The translations under genes and the position numbers were made by a program. Shown here one piece after another: positions 34,819 through 43,995 of a DNA stretch of 55,137 bases. Under the pieces are notes generated by a model. That model was given only the letters and a program-made list of their open reading frames with translations, did not search any database and was not told the DNA's origin. This DNA is from an uncultured Paraprevotella sp. (GTDB lineage: Bacteria > Bacteroidota > Bacteroidia > Bacteroidales > Bacteroidaceae), in contig CALULQ010000026.1 of assembly GCA_944321525.1 (NCBI GenBank), forward strand, positions 1 to 55,137, read 5' to 3'. Every line of letters starts with the position of its first letter. Position 1 is the stretch's first letter.

Positions 34819-34863
34819 GAGAATCCCGCCCGCTCAGAGGTCTTTGAGCAGCACGGGATTCTC
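34819..34863. terminator. Bidirectional terminator overlapping the brkB stop
   Basis: Perfect 10-bp stem GAGAATCCCG (34819-34828) / CGGGATTCTC (34854-34863). The right arm lies inside the end of the convergent BrkB-like gene. Confidence 0.75.
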
Positions 34864-36153
34864 CTTATTTATATATCGCGCGCGCAATGCGCGAATTTCT
34901 TCCCATTCCTTATTATTATGGTGAATGGCGGCAGGAGTGAACTTGTCGCCGTAGTTGTCGATGCGTTCCAGCAGCAGGTTCACGGTCAGGTGGTGGATGT
35001 CTTCGGCAGGCGTGAAGCGGGCGGGCAGGTCGCGGTCGCGCCCGTTTACACTAATGAGACGCATCTGCGCCAGCTCTTCGGTGAGCCGCGTCACGACACC
35101 AAGCGGCAGGTCGGTCTCCACGGCCAGCCCGTTCACGGTGTATGAGGCCATGCCTTTCTCGAACCGTTTGCAGATTTTCGACATGACGAGTATCAGCAGC
35201 ACGTCGTGGTAGCTGCGGCTGATGTGGTGCATGTCCTTGATGTAATAATAGCTTTTCAGGTTCTGGTTGGCGTAGGCCAGCTGTGCGCCGAAGAGGCAGA
35301 TAATCCAAGAGAAGTTCACCCACAGGAAGAACATGGGCAGCGCCGCGAAGGAGCCGTAAATGGCGTTGTAGCTCGACACCCAGATTTGAGAGTGGATATA
35401 GAAGTATTGCAGCACTTGGAAGGCCGCTCCCGCGATGAAGCCGGGGAAGACGGCATGGCGGAAGTGCACCGTCGTGTTGGGCATGTACATGTACAGTCCA
35501 GTGAACAGGAAGCCGCTCAGCGCATAGGGCGAAAGGGCTATGAGCACCTTCACCGTCGAGCTGAGCACCATGAAGTTGGGATAGTCTTGCGCAATCGTGG
35601 CCAGAAAGATAGAGAGGCCGCTGGTGATGATGATGAGGATGGGCAGGAGGAGGAACACGCTGATGTAGTCCGTTATCTGGCGGTAGATCGACCGCTGGTT
35701 TTTCACCCGCCAGATGCTGTTCAGAGCCGTTTCGATGCTGCCCGTCAGCTGGATGACGGTGTAGAGGAGCAGGAGCAGCCCGAAGCCGATGAAGATGCCG
35801 CTTTGCGTGTGGGCCAGATAAGAGTTGATGAAGTCCAGCACCGTCTCTGCGAATTCGGGATTCACGCTCAGGTTCTTCCTGATGTCCTGTTCGATGATGG
35901 CGCCGTAACCCAATCCGCGTCCGATGGCGAAGATGATGGCCAGGATGGGCACGGTGGCCAGGATGGTGGAGTAGGTCAGGGCGGAGGCGTGGTTGCCCAG
36001 GTTCTTGTTGATGTAGCATTCTATGGTGATCACCAGCTTGCGCAATGCGTTGAAGGCGTAGCGCTTGGGCGGCGCGAACTTGGCGTCGTCCACGACCCAG
36101 ATTTTGTGGGCGAAGAAGAACTCCAGTTGGTGGAGGTTGAATGTCATGGGCAC
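34834..36153 (-). CDS. YihY/BrkB-family inner membrane protein
   Basis: Membrane protein of 439 aa of the YihY (BrkB, once called RNase BN) family. About six membrane segments lie between residues 55 and 300, with the family signatures NHASALTYSTILATVPILA, GSIETALNSIWRV and GAAFQVLQYFYIHSQIWVSSYNAIYGSFAALPMFFLWVNFSW (short forms: SIETALNSIW; YNAIYGSFAALP). The last ~130 residues are cytoplasmic and resemble a winged-helix domain (GLAVETDLPLGVVTRLTEEL). Function unsettled; RNase BN activity is now assigned elsewhere. It begins 28 nt past the 3' end of rnpB on the same strand, with no separate promoter visible. Confidence 0.9.
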   Translation of the reverse strand: MPMTFNLHQLEFFFAHKIWVVDDAKFAPPKRYAFNALRKLVITIECYINKNLGNHASALTYSTILATVPILAIIFAIGRGLGYGAIIEQDIRKNLSVNPEFAETVLDFINSYLAHTQSGIFIGFGLLLLLYTVIQLTGSIETALNSIWRVKNQRSIYRQITDYISVFLLLPILIIITSGLSIFLATIAQDYPNFMVLSSTVKVLIALSPYALSGFLFTGLYMYMPNTTVHFRHAVFPGFIAGAAFQVLQYFYIHSQIWVSSYNAIYGSFAALPMFFLWVNFSWIICLFGAQLAYANQNLKSYYYIKDMHHISRSYHDVLLILVMSKICKRFEKGMASYTVNGLAVETDLPLGVVTRLTEELAQMRLISVNGRDRDLPARFTPAEDIHHLTVNLLLERIDNYGDKFTPAAIHHNNKEWEEIRALRARYINKENPVLLKDL

Positions 36154-36181
36154 TACAGATTAAAAGGTTTTCCGAAAAGAG

Positions 36182-36550
36182 AGAAAAAGCAGCAAGCCTG
36201 TAAGCCGGGTTCTGTTCCCGCACGTGGCGGGCGCCTGCCATTTATCCAGGCCTTGCGTCGCCGCAAGGCTCCATCGTCCTACCCTCCGGCTCGGGCGGGC
36301 AGCCCTCTCTTGTGTCGCCGGTATACGCGGACTTTCAACTTCCGGAATGCACGGCACGGATGTCGCCATCCGCCCGGTGGGCTCTTACCCCGCCTTCTCA
36401 CCCTTACCTCCCTTGCGGGGGGCGGTTGTTTTCTTCTGCATGCTCTAACCCTCGCGGATTACTTCCCGTTAGGAAGCGGAACGCCCTGTGTTGCCCGGAC
36501 TTTCCTCCCCCGGCCGAAGCCGGCAGCGGCAAGCCGGCCTGCTGCTTTTC
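36182..36550 (-). ncRNA. rnpB: RNase P RNA (bacterial class A)
   Basis: About 369 nt on the minus strand. Conserved pieces: GAGGAAAGTCCGGGC near the 5' end (CR I), AGAGCCCACCG, GGATAAATGGCAG-type P-region and ACAGAACCCGGCTTA near the 3' end. P1 pairs AAAAGCAGCA at the 5' end with TGCTGCTTTT at the 3' end. A perfect promoter lies at the expected distance from the 5' end. It is the catalytic RNA for tRNA 5' maturation. Confidence 0.95.
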
Positions 36551-36556
36551 TCCCTG

Positions 36557-36587
36557 CAAAAATACTCCTTTTTTCCGAGCTGACAAA
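36557..36587 (-). promoter_or_regulatory. Promoter of rnpB
   Basis: TTTG (36584-36587), 19-nt spacer, TATTTTTG (36557-36564); the predicted start near 36551 matches the RNA 5' end. Confidence 0.88.
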
Positions 36588-36709
36588 ATGCGGGTCAACG
36601 AATGTAAAATTGTCAGCCGCTCATTTTAAGCGCTGTTAATGGGGAAGAATCCTCTGTTAAAAGATAGCAAAAAGAAATCTGAAGCCATACGTGGCAAGGT
36701 TTTTGGATT

Positions 36710-36717
36710 TACTTTTG
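36710..36717 (+). promoter_or_regulatory. -7 box of htrA
   Basis: TACTTTTG, 53 nt before the start codon; no good -33. Confidence 0.55.
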
Positions 36718-36770
36718 TGCAAGTTTATGACGAAAAGAACAGTTAGTATTACCATAAAACAACAGAAACG

Positions 36771-38225
36771 ATGAAAGAGACGACAAAGAAAGTTTTGGGC
36801 ACGGCGGCCTTGTGCATAGGTTGCTTTTGTGCCATGGGGTGCATTGAAGCTCCTGTCAAGGCGCAACCCTCGGTGGCGGCGCCCACGGGACTGGTGGACT
36901 TGACGCAGGCTGCCGAGGCGTCGGTCAACGCTGTGGTCTACATCAAGGTGACCACCAACAGCAAGACGAAGACGGTGCAGATGCGTGATCCGTTCTCCGA
37001 CTTCTTCGGCGACTTCTTCGGGTTTGGCGGAGGAGGGACGCAGCAGCGCCAAATCCAGACCCCGAAGCGCGAGGGAGCCGGCTCGGGAGTGATCATCTCG
37101 TCCGACGGATACATCGTGACCAACAACCACGTGGTGAGCGAGGCCGACGAACTCATGGTGAAGCTCAACGACAACCGCGAGTTCAAGGGACGCATCATAG
37201 GCACCGACGAGCAGACCGACCTGGCGCTGGTGAAGATTGAGGGGAAAGACTTCCCCACGCTGCCCATCGGCAACTCCGACGACCTGAAAGTCGGCGAATG
37301 GGTGCTGGCCGTGGGCAACCCCTTCAACCTGACGTCCACCGTTACGGCCGGCATCGTGAGCGCCAAAGCGCGCTCGATGGGCGGCATGAACTCCATTGAG
37401 AGCTTCATCCAGACGGATGCCGCCATCAACCGCGGCAACTCGGGCGGCGCGCTGGTCAATGCGCGTGGCGAACTGGTGGGCATCAATGCCATGATTTATT
37501 CCCAAACGGGCTCATACACCGGATACGGGTTTGCCATCCCCACGTCCATCATGACCAAGGTGGTGGCCGACCTGAAGGAGTTCGGCGTGGTGCAGCGGGC
37601 ACAGATGGGCGTTATGGGCAACGACGTGTCTGTTTACATAGACAATGAAAAGGAGAAAGGCAACGAAGTGGACTTGGGCACCATGAACGGCGTCTATGTG
37701 GCCGAAGTGGTGGAGAAGTCCACGGCCGACGAGGCAGGCTTGCGCGAGGGCGACGTAATTGTCAACTTCAACGGGCGGGATGTCACGAAGATGGCCGAGT
37801 TGCAGGAGGCTGTCAGCAGGACGCGTCCGGGCGACAAGGTGAAGATCACCTATCTGCGCGACAAGAAGAAGAACACCGTGAGCGCCGTGATGCGCAACTC
37901 GCAGGGCAACACCAAGGTGCTCGAGAAGATGGACATGGACCAGTTCGGTGCAGCGCTGAAGCCGCTGGACGACAACACCAAGCGCCAGTTGAACTTGCCC
38001 GGCGGATTGGAAGTCATCGCCGTGAAGAAAGGCAAGATGGCCGACGCCGGTGTGGAGAAGGGATGGATCATCCTGCAGGTGAACGACAAGCCGATGAACA
38101 CCGTGGAGGACTTCGAGGAGGCCGTGAAGGAGGCCAACCGCTCAAGTGACCGCATCCTCTGGATTCGCGCCATCACCCAGAGCGGCAGGCTGAAGAGTGC
38201 CGTGGTGGAATTGGATGACAAGTAA
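36771..38225 (+). CDS. degP: HtrA/DegP-type periplasmic serine protease
   Basis: Envelope protease/chaperone of 484 aa. The export signal contains four cysteines (CIGCFCAMGC, 15-24), so either signal peptidase I near APVKA-Q or lipid attachment at Cys24 (AMGC) is possible. Chymotrypsin-like domain with the triad His120 (TNNHVV), Asp150 (QTDLALV) and Ser224 (RGNSGGAL), plus a Gly/Phe-rich LA-loop (FFGFGGGG). Two PDZ domains follow (about 275-385 and 400-480). It handles misfolded outer-membrane proteins. Single gene, divergent from rnpB. Confidence 0.96.
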   Translation: MKETTKKVLGTAALCIGCFCAMGCIEAPVKAQPSVAAPTGLVDLTQAAEASVNAVVYIKVTTNSKTKTVQMRDPFSDFFGDFFGFGGGGTQQRQIQTPKREGAGSGVIISSDGYIVTNNHVVSEADELMVKLNDNREFKGRIIGTDEQTDLALVKIEGKDFPTLPIGNSDDLKVGEWVLAVGNPFNLTSTVTAGIVSAKARSMGGMNSIESFIQTDAAINRGNSGGALVNARGELVGINAMIYSQTGSYTGYGFAIPTSIMTKVVADLKEFGVVQRAQMGVMGNDVSVYIDNEKEKGNEVDLGTMNGVYVAEVVEKSTADEAGLREGDVIVNFNGRDVTKMAELQEAVSRTRPGDKVKITYLRDKKKNTVSAVMRNSQGNTKVLEKMDMDQFGAALKPLDDNTKRQLNLPGGLEVIAVKKGKMADAGVEKGWIILQVNDKPMNTVEDFEEAVKEANRSSDRILWIRAITQSGRLKSAVVELDDK

Positions 38226-38251
38226 CAGGCCGACAGGCTGAAATACTGCAC

Positions 38252-38300
38252 GTGCGGCGCACGAGAGGGCATAAGTCCCCTGCGTGCGCCGCACTTTTTT
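38252..38300 (+). terminator. Terminator of htrA
   Basis: Perfect 12-bp stem GTGCGGCGCACG (38252-38263) / CGTGCGCCGCAC (38283-38294), then six T. Confidence 0.92.
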
Positions 38301-38364
38301 ATGTCTTTCACTATCCGTGTGCTGATTTTTCTTCTTTCTGCCGGAGCGGTCCGAGTGTTTTTCT

Positions 38365-38372
38365 TAACTTTG
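38365..38372 (+). promoter_or_regulatory. -7 box of the propeller lipoprotein gene
   Basis: TAACTTTG, 22 nt before the start codon. Confidence 0.6.
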
Positions 38373-38394
38373 CCGGTGAGAAAAATAAAGGAAG

Positions 38395-39639
38395 ATGCTC
38401 AAGCCAATATTGATTTTAGCGCTGCCCATTGTCCTGGCTGCGGCTTGTACGGGAAAACAGGGGCGGGGCGACAGCCCTACTGCTGCGGACGGAAGCGGAG
38501 TGGTAACGATAGACATAGACCGCGCCAAAGAAGAGAAAGCCTTGCTTTATTCTTCCGTATTGGAAAAGCCGGACGTGATTGTCTTGGAGACGAAGCCTGA
38601 ATGTATTATTCAGAATATCTTTTCTGTAGAACTTTATGAGGATAGGATTTATATTCTGGACGATGAAGTCAAGGCCCTCTATGTGTTTCACCGTGACGGC
38701 ACTTTCTTAGATCACGTCGGACATAGGGGGCACGGCCACGGGGAGTACCGCGACTTGTCGGATTTTTCCATCGACCGCGAAAAGGGAATCATCTATTTGT
38801 GGGACAACGCGATGGATGCAGCACTCAAGTACGATCTGCACACCCACGACTACCTTTCCAGCATAAAGACGCAGCACGATGGTTATTTGAGCCTGTGCTT
38901 GCAACAAGCGGGCGACAAACTTTATGTGAACCGCACGGCTATGGACCTCACAGATCCCGACAACTACCTGCTCCGTGAAATTGATGTTCAAACGGGCGTA
39001 CAGACCGACTCTTGCCTGAAGGCCGCCGACTACAACAAGGGCTGGAACCGCAACTTCGGTTTCCAGTTCGGTTTTTTCTATGCCAAGAACACCCGTTCGC
39101 CCAAGTTCATCGAGATGTTTTCCGACACGGTTGTGGCCGTCACGCCAGATGGGTTGCGTCCGGCCTACGCGATTAAAAGCAAGGACTTTGTTACGGACGA
39201 GGTGATAGCCGATGTGCGAAAGGATTGTGGCCCCAATCCGGATGGCCTTGTCGACTTGTCACGGCTTCGCGAGGGCGGATGGATTCATTTCGTCTCGCGA
39301 TGGGTGGAATGGGACGGAATGGTGTCATTTCAATACCACAAGGGCGATGAGAGGCATTACGCGCTCCATGACTTGCGAACGAGGGAAACTCGTGTTTCCA
39401 CGGCCTTTTCCGACGATTATCTGTGCGAGGACAACAACCTGCCGCTGGACATGTGCTACGCTGACGAGGGAGGCGTCTTGTCCGTTTTGCATGCCTACGC
39501 CATTCCTTATTTCCTGGAGCACATCGTTGCCAAGGGACGCCTGAAACCAGATGTAGACGAGCGCGAGAAATTGATGCGGCTCACGGATGGCGCCAACCCC
39601 GTCTTGTTCTACCATGCCTGCCCAAAGCGCCCCTCTTGA
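38395..39639 (+). CDS. 6-bladed beta-propeller lipoprotein
   Basis: Lipoprotein of 414 aa. The signal [18 protein letters not shown] ends in a lipobox (Cys18), and acidic/glycine residues follow. The body has blade-like repeats of the Bacteroidetes 6-bladed propeller family (BF3164/DUF4934 type): [55 protein letters not shown] (short forms: [30 protein letters not shown]). Function unknown; relatives lie at the cell surface or periplasm. Single gene between htrA and rpoD with its own -7 box. Confidence 0.85.
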   Translation: MLKPILILALPIVLAAACTGKQGRGDSPTAADGSGVVTIDIDRAKEEKALLYSSVLEKPDVIVLETKPECIIQNIFSVELYEDRIYILDDEVKALYVFHRDGTFLDHVGHRGHGHGEYRDLSDFSIDREKGIIYLWDNAMDAALKYDLHTHDYLSSIKTQHDGYLSLCLQQAGDKLYVNRTAMDLTDPDNYLLREIDVQTGVQTDSCLKAADYNKGWNRNFGFQFGFFYAKNTRSPKFIEMFSDTVVAVTPDGLRPAYAIKSKDFVTDEVIADVRKDCGPNPDGLVDLSRLREGGWIHFVSRWVEWDGMVSFQYHKGDERHYALHDLRTRETRVSTAFSDDYLCEDNNLPLDMCYADEGGVLSVLHAYAIPYFLEHIVAKGRLKPDVDEREKLMRLTDGANPVLFYHACPKRPS

Positions 39640-39710
39640 TCCGGCCGGGTAGCCATGGCGGGCGGATAAAGAAGTTATTCGCGATTTTTTTTGAGAATTT
39701 TCGGCTTTTC

Positions 39711-39744
39711 TTGCATCATAAACCGGGAAAAAGTGGTAACTTTG
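39711..39744 (+). promoter_or_regulatory. Promoter of rpoD
   Basis: -7 box TAACTTTG (39737-39744), 23 nt before the rpoD ATG, with TTGC at 39711-39714 as a weak -33 (spacing 22). Confidence 0.62.
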
Positions 39745-39767
39745 TACGTTTAATATGGAGTAGGAGA

Positions 39768-40628
39768 ATGAGACAGTTAAAGATTACCAAAAGCATCACC
39801 AACCGAGAGAGCGCTTCGCTGGACAAGTATTTGCAGGAAATAGGCCGTGAGGACCTGATTACTGTGGAAGAAGAAGTGGAACTGGCGCAACGCATTCGGA
39901 AGGGTGATCGTGCGGCACTCGAAAAACTGACACGTGCCAATTTGCGTTTTGTCGTTTCGGTAGCCAAGCAGTACCAGAACCAAGGATTGAGTCTGCCGGA
40001 CTTGATCAACGAAGGCAACCTGGGGCTGATCAAAGCCGCCGAGAAGTTCGACGAAACACGCGGATTCAAGTTCATCAGTTATGCTGTGTGGTGGATTCGT
40101 CAGTCCATTCTTCAGGCTTTGGCGGAACAGAGCCGTATTGTTCGTTTGCCCTTGAACCAGGTGGGTTCGCTGAACAAGATCAGCAAAGCATTCAGCAAGT
40201 TTGAACAAGAGAACGAACGACGCCCGAGCCCGGAAGAACTCGCCGACGAACTGGAAATTCCCGTGGACAAGATCTCCGACACGCTGAAGGTGAGCGGTCG
40301 CCACATTTCGGTGGACGCGCCTTTCGTGGAAGGAGAAGACAACAGCCTGTTGGACGTGTTGGTGAACGACGATTCGCCCATGGCCGACCGGACGTTGGTC
40401 AACGAGTCGCTGGCGCGCGAAATCGACCGCGCGCTCTCCACGCTCTCCGAGCGCGAGAAGGAGATTATCCAGATGTTCTTCGGCATCAACCACCAGGAGA
40501 TGACCCTTGAGGAAATCGGCGACAAGTTCAACCTCACGCGCGAGCGCGTGCGCCAGATTAAGGAGAAGGCCATCCGCCGCCTGCGGCAGAACTCGAAGAG
40601 CAAGTTATTGAAGTCTTACTTGGGCTGA
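39768..40628 (+). CDS. rpoD: Primary RNA polymerase sigma factor (Bacteroidetes short form)
   Basis: Sigma-70 of 286 aa without region 1.1 or the non-conserved insert, as known for the Bacteroides primary sigma. Region 1.2 [20 protein letters not shown], region 2 with [27 protein letters not shown] and [19 protein letters not shown] (split [11 protein letters not shown]), region 3 and region 4 with [25 protein letters not shown] (helix-turn-helix ERVRQI). The frame is open 44 codons upstream, but the box at 39737-39744 and the family start [11 protein letters not shown] place the start at 39768. It would recognise the TTTG/TAnnTTTG promoters seen all over this window. Confidence 0.97.
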   Translation: MRQLKITKSITNRESASLDKYLQEIGREDLITVEEEVELAQRIRKGDRAALEKLTRANLRFVVSVAKQYQNQGLSLPDLINEGNLGLIKAAEKFDETRGFKFISYAVWWIRQSILQALAEQSRIVRLPLNQVGSLNKISKAFSKFEQENERRPSPEELADELEIPVDKISDTLKVSGRHISVDAPFVEGEDNSLLDVLVNDDSPMADRTLVNESLAREIDRALSTLSEREKEIIQMFFGINHQEMTLEEIGDKFNLTRERVRQIKEKAIRRLRQNSKSKLLKSYLG

Positions 40629-40657
40629 TGCCCGGGATTCACATTCGATAAGGGAGA

Positions 40658-40688
40658 GGGGCGCGTCCGTCGGGGCGCGCCCCTTTTT
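40658..40688 (+). terminator. Terminator of rpoD
   Basis: Perfect 8-bp GC stem GGGGCGCG (40658-40665) / CGCGCCCC (40676-40683), then TTTTT. Confidence 0.9.
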
Positions 40689-40697
40689 GCAACGGCG

Positions 40698-40728
40698 GTG
40701 GCGGGCATGCCAAGGACATGCCTGCCAC
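40698..40728. terminator. Second hairpin past rpoD
   Basis: Stem GTGGCGGGCATG (40698-40709) / CATGCCTGCCAC (40717-40728), one G-T pair; T-rich stretch further on. Confidence 0.5.
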
Positions 40729-40876
40729 TGCTGCATTTTGTCCTGTCTTTTTCTTCTTCCGTCCTGCCTCCCGTCCGATTTTGCAGGCTCTGTTTTTGGA
40801 GGTTCCTTTTCCCGGGAACGGGCTGACGGACAGCCGCAAATCCGCCCTCTCATCCGCGGATGGCAGACAAATGGCG

Positions 40877-40970
40877 TGCGCAGCCCGTCGCAATACTCTG
40901 CGGGAAGCACACGAGTACTTGCCGCAGAGTACTCGAGTACTTTGCGGAGAGTACTTTTTTGCGCTCCGCA
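40877..40970 (+). repeat. Modular palindromic repeat, copy 4 (94 bp, three units)
   Basis: Left end TGCGCAGCCCGTCGCA (40877-40892); degenerate unit 1 (40893-40910, ATACT...AGCAC); linker ACGA; inverted unit 2 GTACTTGCCGCAGAGTAC (40915-40932); linker TCGA; unit 3 GTACTTTGCGGAGAGTAC (40937-40954); right end finishing CTCCGCA (to 40970). Exactly one 22-bp module longer than copies 1-3. Confidence 0.9.
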
Positions 40971-41183
40971 CGATGCCTTTCCGTCTTCTGCGGAGACGCA
41001 GGCGGGAAAGCGGTCGGCGTTTCGCGGCGGCGGGCAACAAGTGGCCCGCCATCCGTCGCGCTGTCCGTTAGGGGTACAAAGAGTTTGAATGTAATGTTAT
41101 TTGCTCCGGACGGTTTCCCGCAGTAGGACATCCTTTGTGGAGAGAAATGCACCGGAACAAACGGGAAAAGGGCGCGGCGCGTT

Positions 41184-42167
41184 TCAGTCCATGTGCAGTT
41201 CGTCCGTCGTGCGGAAACCGCGCAGGAAGTCTTCTATGGCCATGCGCTTCTTGCCCGTGAGCTGGATTTCCTTCAGGTGCAGGTAGCCGCCGTCCACGGC
41301 AACTTTGAAATAAGTTTTCCCGTTGCTGACCACTGTCCCCACGGGTTCACCCGGCGTGCAGGGCTCTTTCTCCGTGGCATAGATTTTCAGGCCGTAGGCC
41401 TTTCCCGTGCTGTCCTTCATCTCGGTCCAGGCCGCGGGGTAGGGCGAAAGGCCACGCACGAAGTCGTAGAGCTGCTTGAGCGTTTTTCCTTGCCAGTCCA
41501 TGCGGCAGGTTTCCTTGAATATCTTTGGCGCGGGGCGCAGGGGGCCGCAGTCGGCGATGCTTTCCTGGGGAATGGGATGGATGTCGTCGGCAAGGATGCG
41601 GTCCACGGTGTCCACCACCAGTTGGCCGCCCAGTTCCATCAGTTTGTCGTGCACGACGCCCACGTTGTCCGTGTCGGCGATGGGGATGCGCACCTGCTGT
41701 ATGATTTCCCCTGTGTCGATTTCGTGGCGCAGAAAGAACGTGGTGATGCCCGTTTCTGTCTCGCCGTTGATGACGGCCCAGTTGATGGGGGCCGCGCCGC
41801 GGTATTGCGGGAGCAACGAGGCGTGGAGGTTGAACGTGCCGAGGGGCGGCATGGCCCACACCACTTCGGGCAGCATGCGGAAGGCCACCACGATTTGCAG
41901 GTCGGCCTGCAACGAGCGGAGCTCGTCGACGAAGGCCGGGTCTTTCAGCCGCTCCGGTTGCAGCACGCGCAAACCGTGCTCCACGGCATATTGCTTCACC
42001 GCACTGGGCTGGAGCTTGTCCTGGTGTCGGCCCACAGGCTTGTCGGGCATCGTGATGACGCCTACTACGTTGTAACCGCCTTCGACGAGGCGCTTCAGGC
42101 TCTCCACGGCAAACTCCGGAGTGCCCATATACACGATTCTCAAGTCTTCTTTCTTCTTCATCATCAT
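41184..42167 (-). CDS. fmt: Methionyl-tRNA formyltransferase
   Basis: Cytosolic enzyme of 327 aa that formylates initiator Met-tRNA with 10-formyl-THF. N-terminal formyltransferase domain with YMGTPEFAVESL (13-24), the catalytic FNLHASLLPQYRGAAPINWA (Asn and His of NLH, around 108-110) and RHEIDTGEI (Asp). C-terminal OB-fold domain contains NGKTYFKVAVDGGYL. The start may be any of three adjacent Mets. Last gene of the LysE-to-fmt operon (13 nt after the ClC gene). Confidence 0.96.
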   Translation of the reverse strand: MMMKKKEDLRIVYMGTPEFAVESLKRLVEGGYNVVGVITMPDKPVGRHQDKLQPSAVKQYAVEHGLRVLQPERLKDPAFVDELRSLQADLQIVVAFRMLPEVVWAMPPLGTFNLHASLLPQYRGAAPINWAVINGETETGITTFFLRHEIDTGEIIQQVRIPIADTDNVGVVHDKLMELGGQLVVDTVDRILADDIHPIPQESIADCGPLRPAPKIFKETCRMDWQGKTLKQLYDFVRGLSPYPAAWTEMKDSTGKAYGLKIYATEKEPCTPGEPVGTVVSNGKTYFKVAVDGGYLHLKEIQLTGKKRMAIEDFLRGFRTTDELHMD

Positions 42168-42180
42168 TCTCCTTTCTGGT

Positions 42181-43995
42181 TTAGTCGTCGGACAGGTCGG
42201 CCATCATCTTGCGGTAGAGTGTCAGCACGTGCGACTTGCGGATAAATCCCATGAACGTGCCCTCGGTGTCCACCACGGGAAGCGTCCAAGCCCCCGTGCG
42301 GTCAAACGTGAGGAGCACCACGTCCATGGAGTCGTTGATGTTCAGCCGCGCCACCGGTTCGCTCATCAGTTGGCCTATCTGGAAGCGATGGTAGAGTTCC
42401 TGCCGGAACATGATGGGCCGCACGTTGTCCAGATAGATGATGCCCACGAGCCGGTGCTGGCGGTCCACCACGGGGAACACGTCGCGCCGCGAGGCAGAGA
42501 TGCTCTTGACCAGCTCGCTCAGGTCCATGTCCGGATAAAGGTATTCGTCGTATTTTTCGATGACCGAGTCGAGGCTCATCAGGGTGAGCACGGCGCGGTC
42601 CTTGTGGTGCGTGAGCAGCTGCCCCTTTTTGGCCAGCCGCATGGAATAGATGCTGTGCGGCTCAAACGAGATGATGGTCAGGTAGGCACAGACGGACACA
42701 ATCATCAGGGGCATGAACAGCTGGTAGCCGCCCGTGAGTTCGGCAATGAGGAAAATGCCCGTCAGTGGGGCGTGCATCACGCCGCTCATCAGGCCGGCCA
42801 TGCCGATCATGGCAAAGTTGCGCTCGGGCAGGTGGATGTCCAGGAACTGGTTGATGTTCCACAGGCGGGCGAAGATGAAGCCCGAGATGCAGCCCAGGAA
42901 GAGGCTGGGGGCGAAGATTCCGCCGCAGCCCCCGCCGCCATTGGTGGCCGTGGAGGCGAACACCTTGAAGATGAGCACCAGGGCCAGATAGAGCAGGAGC
43001 AGGTTGCCATGGCCGTAGAAGAGCGAACTGTCCATCGCCGTGTCCCAGTCGGCCGGGCCTTGTCCGTTGAGAAGCAGTTCGATAAGCTCGTAGCCTTCAC
43101 CGTAGAGCGAAGGGAAAAGATAGATGAGGATGCTCAGCACGGCGCCGCCGATGAGCAGCTTCACGTAGGGGTTGGAGTATTTGCGGAACACATCCTCCAG
43201 CGAGTTCATCGTGCGGGTGAAGTAGAGCGACACGAGGCCGCAGAAGATGCCCAGCAGGATGTAGGCCGGAATCTTCTCCACGGCGAAGGCGTCTTGCAGG
43301 TGGAACTCGAAGATAGTGCCCATGCCGGAGAAAGCGAACGTGACCCCGGCCGCCGTGACGCAAGAGACAAGCAGGGGGAGCAACGACCCCATGGTGAGGT
43401 CGATCATGAGCACCTCGAGCGTGAACACTAGCCCGGCGATGGGCGCCTTGAAGATGCCCGCCACGGCGCCGGCCGCGCCGCAGCCCACCAGCAGCATGAG
43501 CGTCTTGCTGTTCATCCGGAAAAGCCGCCCCAGGTTGGAGCCGATGGCCGAACCGGTAAGCACAATGGGCGCCTCGGCTCCCACCGAACCGCCGAAGCCG
43601 ATGGTGATGGCGCTGGCGATGACGCTCGACCACGTGTTGTGTGCCTTGATTTTGCTTTGCTTCCGCGCTATGGCAAAGAGGATTTTGGTCACGCCATGGC
43701 TGATGTCGTCCTTCACGATGTAGCGGACGAAAAGCCCCGTGAGGAAGATGCCGATGACGGGGTAAACCAAGTAGAGCGGGTTGGATGCCGTGACGTCGAA
43801 ACGGTAGGTCAGCACGTACTGGATTTGTTCGATGAGCCACTTCAGGAACAGCCCGGCAAAGGCCGTGAGCACGCCCACGAAGAAGCTGATGATCAGGATG
43901 AATTTCTGTTCACTGAAATTCATCCGCCGCCAGATGAACAGCCGCTCGATGAAAGTGAAGTTCCGTTTTACCGCACGCATGGTCTTTTCGCTCAT
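42181..43995 (-). CDS. ClC-family chloride channel/antiporter with CBS domains
   Basis: Membrane protein of 604 aa: ClC core of about 440 residues (10 or more membrane segments) and a C-terminal CBS pair (about 460-595, with ISASRRDVFPVVDRQHRLVGII and DRTGAWTLPVVDTEGTFMGFI shown here in part). The gating glutamate is present as Glu141 in GSVGAEAP. The first selectivity motif, GSGIP or GHGVP in relatives, reads SHGVT (99-103), so the proline is missing. GGGGCGGIFAPSL-type second motif is present. Its ATG overlaps the tsaC stop in ATGA. Ion selectivity and transport mode cannot be read. Confidence 0.93.
   Translation of the reverse strand: MSEKTMRAVKRNFTFIERLFIWRRMNFSEQKFILIISFFVGVLTAFAGLFLKWLIEQIQYVLTYRFDVTASNPLYLVYPVIGIFLTGLFVRYIVKDDISHGVTKILFAIARKQSKIKAHNTWSSVIASAITIGFGGSVGAEAPIVLTGSAIGSNLGRLFRMNSKTLMLLVGCGAAGAVAGIFKAPIAGLVFTLEVLMIDLTMGSLLPLLVSCVTAAGVTFAFSGMGTIFEFHLQDAFAVEKIPAYILLGIFCGLVSLYFTRTMNSLEDVFRKYSNPYVKLLIGGAVLSILIYLFPSLYGEGYELIELLLNGQGPADWDTAMDSSLFYGHGNLLLLYLALVLIFKVFASTATNGGGGCGGIFAPSLFLGCISGFIFARLWNINQFLDIHLPERNFAMIGMAGLMSGVMHAPLTGIFLIAELTGGYQLFMPLMIVSVCAYLTIISFEPHSIYSMRLAKKGQLLTHHKDRAVLTLMSLDSVIEKYDEYLYPDMDLSELVKSISASRRDVFPVVDRQHRLVGIIYLDNVRPIMFRQELYHRFQIGQLMSEPVARLNINDSMDVVLLTFDRTGAWTLPVVDTEGTFMGFIRKSHVLTLYRKMMADLSDD

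Larger units (their letters stand above)
40629..41183. other. 555-nt gap between convergent rpoD and fmt
   Basis: It contains the two hairpins after rpoD and the 94-bp repeat copy 4 (40877-40970). From 40971 to 41183 I see no gene, promoter or RNA. Open frames that cross it translate the repeat and are not credible. Confidence 0.7.

Noticed and set aside
40877..40970. Repeats with regular 22-nt spacing, possibly a CRISPR array.
   Set aside because: The linker is only 4 nt and nearly constant, unit orientation varies, and no cas genes are present.
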